64,000 bases of DNA from positions 53,286 to 117,285 of IMG/VR virus record IMGVR_UViG_3300044530_000662, one strand, 5' to 3'. This document shows positions 48,978-55,430 of the stretch, one piece after another. Every line of letters begins with the position of its first letter. Within the stretch, counting starts at the first letter, position 1. The DNA is from a virus. Below the pieces are notes generated by a model. The model ran no database searches. It saw nothing but the letters and a program-made list of their open reading frames with translations, and had not been told where the DNA came from. The position numbers and the translations under genes are program-made.

Positions 48978-49065
48978 AATAAGTAGGTTTGTGTTGCAAA
49001 TGCAGCAATTTAAGGAAATGTAATTGTAAAGGATCGCAACCTTTTTACAGAGTACTACTACTTAT
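48978..49065 (+). ncRNA. Structured module 3 with related hairpin
   Basis: AATAAGTAG (48978-48986) pairs with CTACTTATT (49057-49065). Inside, GTAAAGG-ATCGCAA-CCTTTTTAC is a third copy of the AAGGRTYGCAACCTT hairpin. Confidence 0.5.
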
Positions 49066-49202
49066 TTTTAATGCACCACAACTCACTTCCCAAGGGTGAG
49101 CAGTTGTAGTATGGGTGTGCCCTACTAACAAAAACAAGGACTACAACTGAGTGCAGAGGGATTATTAATTTGTAACTTATTAATTAACTTAAAACTATAC
49201 TT

Positions 49203-49409
49203 ATGATTAAAGTAACTAAACAAGAAGCAATTGATATGCTATTAGCTAACAATTACAGAGCAATTGAAATTCTTGAAACATGTGACCATGATGGTGAAGA
49301 TGAAGATGTATTTGTTACAATGGCTTATGTAGATAAATCACATAAACATGTACCATTAAAAGTGTTAAAACAAAACATGGATATGTATGATTTCATATAT
49401 ATAATATAA
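49203..49409 (+). CDS. Small acidic protein within the RNA-rich region (68 aa)
   Basis: It starts MIKVTKQEAIDMLLANNYRA and has a DHDGEDEDVFVTMAYVDKS strand region; soluble, alpha/beta. It is flanked on both sides by structured non-coding DNA, so its mRNA may be part of the large transcript. The function is unknown. Confidence 0.6.
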   Translation: MIKVTKQEAIDMLLANNYRAIEILETCDHDGEDEDVFVTMAYVDKSHKHVPLKVLKQNMDMYDFIYII

Positions 49410-49411
49410 TT

Positions 49412-49720
49412 AATACACCATTCTAACTTAGGTTAGACAGTTGTAATACCTTCGGACTGCTGTGTATACGCAAGGTCTTGTAGAAGTAATCAAGCAGGGA
49501 ATGCTTCTATTACAACTGTGGTGTATTAATTTATACTGGGAGCATGTGACCATGAAAGAGGCATGCATATTTACTCTAATTAGGCACAAGTATGACTCTA
49601 AGTGCCGAGCTACCTAGGGAGTTGAGTTACCCGATTTATTATGAGAACTGAAAAAGATTGTCCGTTTATAGTGCGGGGCTGAGAAGATCTGTAAGCCAAC
49701 ACTATTTCTTTTGATTATTA
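49412..49720 (+). ncRNA. Structured non-coding segment between small genes
   Basis: AATACACCA pairs perfectly with TGGTGTATT. Inside it ACAGTTGTAAT pairs over 11 bases with ATTACAACTGT and AGAAG with CTTCT, giving a long nested stem at 49415-49530. The following 190 bases hold further short stems but no gene. Confidence 0.55.
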
Positions 49721-49736
49721 ACTCTGATTAAAAATT

Positions 49737-49940
49737 ATGAAAATGAAGAAAATGAGTCAACACACCTGGGAAATATGGTTCCTGGGATCAATATTTGGTT
49801 GCATAGTGCCTATGTTGGCAGTTATGTGTGAATCAAGAGATCCACAAGTTATGAAATATGCTACTATAGCGTTAGTAATTTCTTTTATCTCTTTTATTTT
49901 ATGTGTTATTGTTGGTAATAAAACTGAAAACAAATTATGA
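49737..49940 (+). CDS. Small two-helix membrane protein (67 aa)
   Basis: Two hydrophobic segments (IWFLGSIFGCIVPMLAVMC and TIALVISFISFILCVIVGN) separated by a charged loop (ESRDPQVMKY). It overlaps the next membrane gene by four bases, so the two are probably made together. It may be a host-membrane modifier. Confidence 0.65.
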   Translation: MKMKKMSQHTWEIWFLGSIFGCIVPMLAVMCESRDPQVMKYATIALVISFISFILCVIVGNKTENKL

Positions 49941-50122
49941 AAAAACAAACCATTTACCTTAGTCTAAGTTTCCTGTCATTAGTTATGGCAGGAATTTCTA
50001 TGTTAGCTATGTATACTATAGCAGACAATCAAACCTTAATAGGAGCCATTATTGCTTTTACTTTATCAGTAATGATTGGTACTTTATCTATGTCATCTTA
50101 CTTACATTATAAAACACAGTAA
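49937..50122 (+). CDS. Small two-helix membrane protein (61 aa)
   Basis: Hydrophobic helices YLSLSFLSLVMAGISMLAMY and LIGAIIAFTLSVMIGTLSMS with few charges. It is coupled to the preceding gene by an ATGA overlap. The function is unknown; the pair may form a complex. Confidence 0.65.
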   Translation: MKKQTIYLSLSFLSLVMAGISMLAMYTIADNQTLIGAIIAFTLSVMIGTLSMSSYLHYKTQ

Positions 50123-50123
50123 G

Positions 50124-50195
50124 ATGGATATATTAATTGTTACAGTATTATCAATGCTGTTAGTTTACTCTCAAAGTTATCTTAATAGAAATTAA
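50124..50195 (+). CDS. Possible 23-aa membrane peptide
   Basis: ATG at 50124 gives MDILIVTVLSMLLVYSQSYL-NRN, one hydrophobic helix with a basic end, starting one base after the upstream stop. Its length makes it uncertain, but its composition and position continue the membrane-gene run. Confidence 0.4.
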   Translation: MDILIVTVLSMLLVYSQSYLNRN

Positions 50196-50206
50196 AAACT
50201 ATAATT

Positions 50207-50470
50207 ATGGAAACTGTTTACTGGACTATGAAGAATGGTCAAAAGATTGATGTTGATACTATGGACATTCAACATCTCCGGAATACTCTTAAAATGCTTA
50301 TCAAAGCTAAGAGAGCTGTAACTACATCTAAACCTAAGTTTGAGGTACACGGTGAAATTGCTAGTGAGTTTGCTGATATGGCAAGACTATATGCAATTAG
50401 TCCTGAATTAACTTGTACTTGTGATGAAGTACATGTATGTCAACAATGTTTTGAACTATCTATAAATTAA
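50207..50470 (+). CDS. Conserved phage protein with C-terminal Cys cluster (87 aa)
   Basis: The N-terminus METVYWTMKNGQKIDVDTMD followed by IQHLRNTLKMLIK is a start common in small phage proteins (W-T-x-x-G-x-x-I-x-x-x-x-M-x-x-x-H-L-x-N). The C-terminus has CTCDEVHVCQQC, a possible zinc site. The function is unknown. Confidence 0.65.
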   Translation: METVYWTMKNGQKIDVDTMDIQHLRNTLKMLIKAKRAVTTSKPKFEVHGEIASEFADMARLYAISPELTCTCDEVHVCQQCFELSIN

Positions 50471-50474
50471 AGCA

Positions 50475-50702
50475 ATGAAAAAACTACAAAGAAAATTAGA
50501 AGCTCTACAAGATGAGCTTTATGATTTGCATTTTATAGCTTCTTCTGAAGTATATCAACAAAAAAGAGCTGATATAGAATTTCAGATTGTTCTTATAGAA
50601 GAAGCAATTGAATTGGAAAAGAAAATGCTACCTTTTAAAATTACTTTTGCAGCAGCTTGTGCTGTTATAGTAGGATTACTTATTTATTCATTATTAAAAT
50701 AA
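50475..50702 (+). CDS. Coiled-coil protein with C-terminal membrane anchor (75 aa)
   Basis: Residues 1-50 form a coiled coil (KLQRKLEALQDELYDLHFIA). Residues 53-73 are a hydrophobic helix (ITFAAACAVIVGLLIYSLL) at the very C-terminus, as in tail-anchored proteins. It starts five bases after the preceding gene. Confidence 0.6.
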   Translation: MKKLQRKLEALQDELYDLHFIASSEVYQQKRADIEFQIVLIEEAIELEKKMLPFKITFAAACAVIVGLLIYSLLK

Positions 50703-50708
50703 ACCAAA

Positions 50709-51020
50709 ATGGCAAAAAAAAAAACGATTGACTTTTGTTTTGATGATACAGATATTAACTTAATGAAAGAAGAATTATTGAAAAAACTTAATGATGAGAT
50801 AATTGCTGATCTAGAAGCTAAATTAGACATAGCTTATAGAGAGCAAGAACAAATGCTAAAAGAACTGAAAAGATGGACAGATGCTTTTCCTTATGCATTT
50901 AGAGAACTTGAAGAACATGCTGGAAAAATTACTTCAGAAGATGTTACTTATCATGCAAAGCTTCTCTTAAAGATTATGGAGAATAAGTTTGGTTATAAAC
51001 CAAAAATGACAGAGCTTTAA
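50709..51020 (+). CDS. Small helical protein (103 aa)
   Basis: Begins MAKKKTIDFCFDDTDINLMK, then almost entirely helical and charged (ELLKKLNDEIIADLEAKLDI). It has no hydrophobic segment. It is the last gene before another structured RNA stretch. No family is recognised. Confidence 0.6.
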   Translation: MAKKKTIDFCFDDTDINLMKEELLKKLNDEIIADLEAKLDIAYREQEQMLKELKRWTDAFPYAFRELEEHAGKITSEDVTYHAKLLLKIMENKFGYKPKMTEL

Positions 51021-51026
51021 AGAAAA

Positions 51027-51209
51027 TGTGTTGTTCCCTTGAGAAAGGAATTATAGTATAGAAAGGTGATTAAAGATACATATCACCACAACACAGAGGC
51101 TCTCAACCTCAAGACACATAAACTTCAGTTCCCACACAGCGGTGAGATGGGCTAAGTTATATACAATTCCTCGGAGCTGGGAGTAGAAAGCTGAAGAGTG
51201 TGTCTTTTA
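51027..51209 (+). ncRNA. Structured RNA preceding the tRNA-like gene
   Basis: TGTGTTGT (51027) pairs with ACAACACA (51088) around an inner GGTGAT/ATCACC stem. AAGACACA (51111-51118) pairs with TGTGTCTT (51199-51206), enclosing CTTCAG/CTGAAG and TCCCA/TGGGA. All helices are perfect or near perfect. No gene fits in it. It could be part of one transcript with the tRNA-like element. Confidence 0.55.
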
Positions 51210-51210
51210 T

Positions 51211-51295
51211 AGCAAGGTGGTGTAATTGGTAACACGGTCCTAATTTAATATGGTGAATACCAGGTCTAGTATCTGTTCAAATCAGATCCTTGCTA
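51211..51295 (+). tRNA. tRNA-like gene with abnormal anticodon arm
   Basis: Acceptor AGCAAGG/CCTTGCT (seven pairs), D-arm GTGT-AATTGGTA-ACAC with GG in the loop, T-arm ATCTG-TTCAAAT-CAGAT and discriminator A are all canonical; CCA is not encoded. The anticodon arm is not: GTCCT/AGGTC has one T-T mismatch and closes a 20-base loop instead of seven, with TGGTGAATACCA able to form its own hairpin. The amino acid cannot be assigned. Confidence 0.55.
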
Positions 51296-51411
51296 CAGTT
51301 GCAACAGTGCAACTTTGCCTTACCCTGACAGGAACAAAAACCTAGAGGCTTAAAAGTGGGTGACAGCTGGAAAGACAGCATTTTTTATTTATAAACTGTA
51401 ATATCAAAGCA
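51296..51411 (+). other. Gene-free tail after the tRNA-like gene
   Basis: A hairpin GTTGCA/TGCAAC follows the tRNA-like element at once (51299-51314). GCTGGAAAGACAGC with TTTTTT near 51367-51386 can act as a terminator. No gene is seen. Confidence 0.45.
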
Positions 51412-51627
51412 ATGGAAGTAACACTTATTCACTCTGTCTTAGGTTTTAATAGGAATATTGAGATTAAAGACCAAAATGGGGAAACTATCAAAACTGGTGC
51501 TAGGACTATATATCCTACAGTTATGTTAGAACAACTACAATATAAGATTCTTGATAAAAGTGTTTTTACACATTATAATCAAGCATTACTAGACAAAATC
51601 AGAGACTGCAGAAGAAATATAGACTAA
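51412..51627 (+). CDS. Small hypothetical protein (71 aa)
   Basis: Beta strands first (VTLIHSVLGFNRNIEIKDQN), then a helical end with LLDKIRDCRRNID. It lies after a terminator-like hairpin and one base before the next gene. The function is unknown. Confidence 0.55.
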   Translation: MEVTLIHSVLGFNRNIEIKDQNGETIKTGARTIYPTVMLEQLQYKILDKSVFTHYNQALLDKIRDCRRNID

Positions 51628-51628
51628 T

Positions 51629-52057
51629 ATGAGCAATAAGATTCACTTAGAACTTGAAGAGACTGATTTATATAATGCTCTCAAAACAATAATTAACCAT
51701 CCAAATGGAGAAGAGATAGCAAAACTACTAACTCCTTATATTGGTGGTAGTCCAGATTGTTCAAAATGGTTTTTTAAACTATTGTATGGTAAGACTTTAC
51801 CTGATAAGATACCTGTAGGTACTATATGTTTGACACATGTTAACAATCTTACTTATGAAGTTGATAAAATACTAACTAAAGCATCTGATCTTTGTGATAA
51901 TGAAGGTATGATAGCTTGTACAATAGTTGAGTTTAGAGGTTATCATGACTGGAGACACTTTGAAGTTACATCACAAGGTATTGATTCATCTGGTAATCAA
52001 AAAGTATTTAAGAGTTATCTTATGGGAGATCAGTTAGAGCTATTAGAGGAATTTTAA
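51629..52057 (+). CDS. Hypothetical soluble protein (142 aa)
   Basis: An acidic helical start (IHLELEETDLYNALKTIINH) is followed by a beta domain with PVGTICLTHVNNLTYEV, IACTIVEFRGYHDWRHFEVT and a Leu/Glu end. The middle resembles small-barrel proteins of phages but I cannot name it. A terminator follows at 52101. Confidence 0.6.
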   Translation: MSNKIHLELEETDLYNALKTIINHPNGEEIAKLLTPYIGGSPDCSKWFFKLLYGKTLPDKIPVGTICLTHVNNLTYEVDKILTKASDLCDNEGMIACTIVEFRGYHDWRHFEVTSQGIDSSGNQKVFKSYLMGDQLELLEEF

Positions 52058-52100
52058 GATAGTATATTTGTGGATATGCTTTTCCAAACAAAATAATACA

Positions 52101-52125
52101 GGGAGTTGTAATATACTCCCTTTAT
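52101..52125 (+). terminator. Intrinsic terminator-like hairpin
   Basis: GGGAGT pairs with ACTCCC around TGTAATAT; a weak T-rich tail (TTTATTATGTT) follows. Confidence 0.6.
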
Positions 52126-52215
52126 TATGTTAGCTATATAGTGCAACAATTTATAATGCAGGATAACTTATAATGCTTGAGAATATCATATATTTACTCA
52201 ACTTTATAAATCAGT

Positions 52216-52485
52216 ATGCTTTATCAATTGCCTAACGGCAAAGTTATCTACTTAACTATAGATCAATACCTAGATCTCACTGATAATGACATACAATATC
52301 TTATGTCAGTAAATGCTGGCGACCACGCACAAAATCCTTTCACAGACTCTGCTGTTCATGAGAACACAAGAGAGAAATATTATGACTTTGATTATCTATC
52401 AGATGATGAAAGTTCTGATGATATTATATCAGATGATGAACCATTTGATGATATAATAGACCTTACGGGCCCACTGGATATATAA
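52216..52485 (+). CDS. Acidic protein with Asp-rich C-terminus (89 aa)
   Basis: A compact N-terminal half (LYQLPNGKVIYLTIDQYLDL) is followed by an Asp/Glu/Ser tail (DYLSDDESSDDIISDDEPFD). Such tails mimic DNA or RNA charge or bind basic proteins. It may inhibit a nucleic-acid enzyme; no family is recognised. The preceding 150 bases hold only a terminator. Confidence 0.6.
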   Translation: MLYQLPNGKVIYLTIDQYLDLTDNDIQYLMSVNAGDHAQNPFTDSAVHENTREKYYDFDYLSDDESSDDIISDDEPFDDIIDLTGPLDI

Positions 52486-52594
52486 TACCTGAATTGCAAT
52501 AATGGTATTTACAACTTATTACTAGCTTGAGTAGCTAGTATTATAGTATTCTACTCACACATCTATTTATTTATTTATTTTAAAACTTAAAGTT

Positions 52595-53059
52595 ATGAGT
52601 TCAAAAGCAATTATTGTAGCAGATGCTACTACAGGTTCAGTTATTAACATGTCTAGTAATCCAGATTTTGGTTATGTACGTGTTGAACAAGCAGTAAATC
52701 AATATGATGATAATGGTTTCTTAAGAAGAAAGAAATTATCAGCAATTATTTCTGCACCAATTGGTGATTTACAAGAAGCTGGTTATTATGCAGGTCAAAT
52801 GTTAGATGGTAGAGTTATTATTCAAGAGTCTACATCACCATGGAATGAAAAAAATCCTGAACGTGACCTTAAAGTAGCTGGTTCTACAGGTATTGTATGC
52901 CGTTTAGATGGTGCTCCTATTTACAGACGCACATTATACACTGAGAAAGAGAATGTTAAAGATACTCTTATTGCTCATGATAATGTTGAAGAGTTAAGAG
53001 CAGCATATGAAACAAACAAAGTCAGTGCTATTAAACCAAATGAAGAGTTTGGTATTTAA
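52595..53059 (+). CDS. OB-fold/ssDNA-binding-like protein candidate (154 aa)
   Basis: Beta-rich N-terminal 100 residues (GYVRVEQAVNQYDDNGFLRR, KLSAIISAPIGDLQEAG, RVIIQESTSPWNEKNPE) and a short acidic end (IKPNEEFGI) recall phage single-stranded DNA-binding proteins. Codons are more regular (CGT, GGT) than in neighbours, hinting at high expression. A terminator follows, so it is a single-gene unit. Confidence 0.5.
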   Translation: MSSKAIIVADATTGSVINMSSNPDFGYVRVEQAVNQYDDNGFLRRKKLSAIISAPIGDLQEAGYYAGQMLDGRVIIQESTSPWNEKNPERDLKVAGSTGIVCRLDGAPIYRRTLYTEKENVKDTLIAHDNVEELRAAYETNKVSAIKPNEEFGI

Positions 53060-53080
53060 TTAACACTTAATGTATTATGA

Positions 53081-53110
53081 GAGGGAATGGGTAACTGTTC
53101 CCTCTTTTTA
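53081..53110 (+). terminator. Intrinsic terminator after the ssDNA-binding-like gene
   Basis: GAGGGAA pairs with TTCCCTC around TGGGTAACTG; TTTTTATTT follows. Confidence 0.85.
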
Positions 53111-53126
53111 TTTATGATTAAAGAAA

Positions 53127-53615
53127 ATGTATAAAATGGAAAAGTTAAAACAACAGATTAAAGATTATCAGTTAAATGCAGGCAAAACCTACATGAGTTA
53201 TGAAACTGATGGGTACTCACAATACCAAACATACCTTTACAAAAGAGCACTATATGGTTTAGATGCTCTAACACAACAAGAACTAGCTACTATGTGTAGC
53301 AAAAAGAAACAAAGAATAATTAATGTTTATAAAAGAGCACAAGTTGCACTTAATAAGTTTAAGCAAGAAGTTACTATACAATATAGTAATTTTATATTCA
53401 AAACTTTGTTTCCAAATAGTCCTATTACAGAATTCTTAATGGCTGATACTGAGACTGATGAGAAGTTCAAGAATACTTTAACTTTTAAAGATTTAGGCAT
53501 CAACAAAGAACAAATTATTACTATCTTTATTAATGAAGGTATCCTTCCTAAAAACTTTTTAAGTTTAGATAAGGATCCAAACAGTTTACCAAGATTAAAA
53601 ACCACTAAAAACTAA
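53127..53615 (+). CDS. Hypothetical helical protein (162 aa)
   Basis: A helical, basic protein with a Tyr-rich start (MSYETDGYSQYQTYLYKRAL) and ELATMCSKKKQRIINVYKRA. The C-terminal third is shorter helices ending NSLPRLKTTKN. ATG is at 53127, with a second at 53136. No family is recognised. It starts a long co-directional operon. Confidence 0.6.
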   Translation: MYKMEKLKQQIKDYQLNAGKTYMSYETDGYSQYQTYLYKRALYGLDALTQQELATMCSKKKQRIINVYKRAQVALNKFKQEVTIQYSNFIFKTLFPNSPITEFLMADTETDEKFKNTLTFKDLGINKEQIITIFINEGILPKNFLSLDKDPNSLPRLKTTKN

Positions 53616-53619
53616 AATT

Positions 53620-53820
53620 ATGACAAGAAAAGAATTTTTAAACAAGTTTGAAGACTTAACTAGACAGTTAGAAGATCTAGTACGTCAATTACCTTCTATA
53701 CCTGAATTAGAAGAAGATATTTATAAAGAAGATGAAAGCAAAATTGCTGTATCTGCAGACATAATGAGCTTAGACATGAGTGTGGATAATTTATCAGACT
53801 TATACTTTGATCAAGACTAA
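53620..53820 (+). CDS. Small acidic coiled-coil protein (66 aa)
   Basis: A helical N-terminus (KEFLNKFEDLTRQLEDLVRQ) with an acidic C-terminus (MSVDNLSDLYFDQD). Its last 40 or 14 bases, depending on the start used, overlap the HNH gene in another frame. Confidence 0.55.
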   Translation: MTRKEFLNKFEDLTRQLEDLVRQLPSIPELEEDIYKEDESKIAVSADIMSLDMSVDNLSDLYFDQD

Positions 53821-54220
53821 AATCTGTGATGGATGTGGTTTAGAAAAACCTATCTGGAAAAGTAGTGGAACCGGGGGATTTAAGTATTGCAAATATTGTT
53901 GGAGTTGCCAGAATCCCAAGAATAAAGATAATATACAGAAACCAACTGATTATAAGATCCCCCAGGTTTCTGCTAAAAGAAAGAAAAAAGATGCTGAGTA
54001 TCTTAAATTAAGACAAAGATTTCTTACTGAGAATCCATTATGTGTAGTGAAGGTGAACGGATGTGGCCATAGTGCCACTGATGTTCATCATTCATTTGCT
54101 GGAGCTAACAGAGATGCTTTTTACTTAGTTCAGAGTACCTGGTTTGCAACATGTAGAAACTGCCATGATTGGATCCATGCTCATCCGGAAGAAGCAAGAG
54201 TAATGGGTTGGTTAAAATAA
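53780..54220 (+). CDS. HNH endonuclease with N-terminal zinc ribbon (up to 146 aa)
   Basis: CDGCGLEKP...YCKYCWSC (near residues 16-43) forms a zinc ribbon. The HNH core is visible as NGCGHSATDVHHSFAGANRD, then TCRNCHDWIHAHPEEAR, with catalytic His in VHH and metal His in CH. No in-frame ATG precedes the ribbon; candidate starts are GTG at 53780 and TTG at 53807, both inside the preceding gene. It may be a free-standing phage HNH nuclease used at replication or packaging ends. A frameshift fusion with the upstream gene is possible. Confidence 0.75.
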   Translation: MWIIYQTYTLIKTKICDGCGLEKPIWKSSGTGGFKYCKYCWSCQNPKNKDNIQKPTDYKIPQVSAKRKKKDAEYLKLRQRFLTENPLCVVKVNGCGHSATDVHHSFAGANRDAFYLVQSTWFATCRNCHDWIHAHPEEARVMGWLK

Positions 54221-54224
54221 AACT

Positions 54225-55130
54225 ATGACAGAAGAAGAACAATTAAAAATAATTCAGGCTAAGCTAAACATTACTGACAAAAGAACAGTAAAGCAAATCT
54301 TAGCACATAAAGAGCTTTGTGAAGATATTATAAACAGAGATGTGATATCTGAACAAGAGCTGGTGGAGGAATATCAAATTCCTCAGAGCCATTTAAAAAG
54401 TTTAAAACAACAGAATAAACTATCTTTCTTTGCAAGTACAGGTGAAGTAAATAAAATTAGCCGTGGATCTAAAGTATATTATTTTGTAGATGAAGTAAAA
54501 GACTTGTTTGGATATAACATCCGTTACAATAAATCTCATTCTTTTAAGAAAAGTATATTTAACAAGCTAGTGGTTGATATGTCAACAGAACTATGTACAA
54601 GTACAGAAGCTGGAGCATTAAAAATGTTTCTTATAAATAATTTATCAGTTGAAGAAATTGGTGAACATTACATTATAACCAATGAAAGAACAAATCAATT
54701 AATATCTAAGGCTTATAGAAGAATTGTTAGTAAAGTGTTTCAGCTTAATAAAATGTTTAAAAGCTATAGAACAAATCTTGAGTATCAAACTGAAAATGAG
54801 TTATTAAAAAAACAAAATACAGAATTATACAATAAGTTTTTAAGAGTTAAAGAAAATGATGTTCTTAAAGATCTTAAGTCTAATACAAATGTTGAACACT
54901 TTGTTAAACATGGTTATGATGTTAAAGACTTAGTTAAAGGCTTACATGAATTTAAAGAATATTTGTCTGTAAGAGCACTTACATGTTTAAAAAATGCATA
55001 TATTGAAAATCTTGATGAGCTACTATCTTATCCTAAACGTGATCTTATAAGATTAAGAAATATGGGTGAGAAGACTGTAAGTGAGATTTGTGATTGGTTA
55101 GAAGATAAGTACAATTGGGAATTAAAATAA
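54225..55130 (+). CDS. Sigma-region-4-like plus RNAP alpha-CTD-like transcription regulator (301 aa)
   Basis: Three DNA-binding-type parts are visible. Residues 41-95 resemble an excisionase/MerR helix pair (ISEQELVEEYQIPQSHLKSL). Residues 139-170 match a sigma-70 region 4 helix-turn-helix (LSVEEIGEHYIITNERTNQL, then ISKAYRRI). Residues 246-298 closely follow the RNA polymerase alpha C-terminal domain (YLSVRALTCLKNAYIENLDE, then LRNMGEKTVSEICDWL). A helical linker (180-240) joins them. It could recruit host or phage polymerase to middle or late promoters. It lies between HNH and helicase genes. Confidence 0.65.
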   Translation: MTEEEQLKIIQAKLNITDKRTVKQILAHKELCEDIINRDVISEQELVEEYQIPQSHLKSLKQQNKLSFFASTGEVNKISRGSKVYYFVDEVKDLFGYNIRYNKSHSFKKSIFNKLVVDMSTELCTSTEAGALKMFLINNLSVEEIGEHYIITNERTNQLISKAYRRIVSKVFQLNKMFKSYRTNLEYQTENELLKKQNTELYNKFLRVKENDVLKDLKSNTNVEHFVKHGYDVKDLVKGLHEFKEYLSVRALTCLKNAYIENLDELLSYPKRDLIRLRNMGEKTVSEICDWLEDKYNWELK

Positions 55131-55135
55131 GAAGT

Positions 55136-55411
55136 ATGCCAGAAGTTCAAGTTACAACTACAGTAGATATTGATCAATATGTTGATGTAGATATTGAAGA
55201 TATTCTAGATGAGTGTAGTGAAAAAGAATTAGAAGCAGTTGTTGACTATCTTGTAGATAATGAAATAATTAAAGCAAATAGAATTTTGCCTAAGTATATT
55301 TCTCTATCTGAAGAAGAGTTTAACAAAAATGTAGAAAAGCTATCAGAGCTTTATTTAGTACTATCTAATGAAGAGAGTGCTATAATAGATAGTATATTAA
55401 AAAGATACTAA
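55136..55411 (+). CDS. Acidic helical protein (91 aa)
   Basis: Start at 55136 (MPEVQVTTTVDIDQYVDVDI), just after the stop of the regulator gene. Very acidic, with the helix ILDECSEKELEAVVDYLVDN. The pattern V-D-V-D-x-x-D-x-L-x-x-x-x-x-x-E-L resembles small acidic phage proteins of unknown function. Confidence 0.6.
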   Translation: MPEVQVTTTVDIDQYVDVDIEDILDECSEKELEAVVDYLVDNEIIKANRILPKYISLSEEEFNKNVEKLSELYLVLSNEESAIIDSILKRY

Positions 55412-55430
55412 AATCATTAATTAAAAAACT

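Larger units (their letters stand above)
47395..49200 (+). ncRNA. Large structured non-coding RNA locus (about 1.8 kb)
   Basis: No convincing gene exists here on either strand. Many perfect local stems are present: GTACAGC/GCTGTAC (47940-47964), AGAGG/CCTCT (near 47920), TGAGGG/CCCTCA (near 47560-47585), an 8-base pseudoknot (48005-48048), ACCACAAG/CTTGTGGT with an inner AAACTCT/AGAGTTT hairpin (48804-48858), and two related modules closed by ACTCTCA/TGAGAGT. An early promoter motif faces it. GOLLD and ROOL are known ornate phage RNAs of this kind, but I cannot match it to either. Confidence 0.6.
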
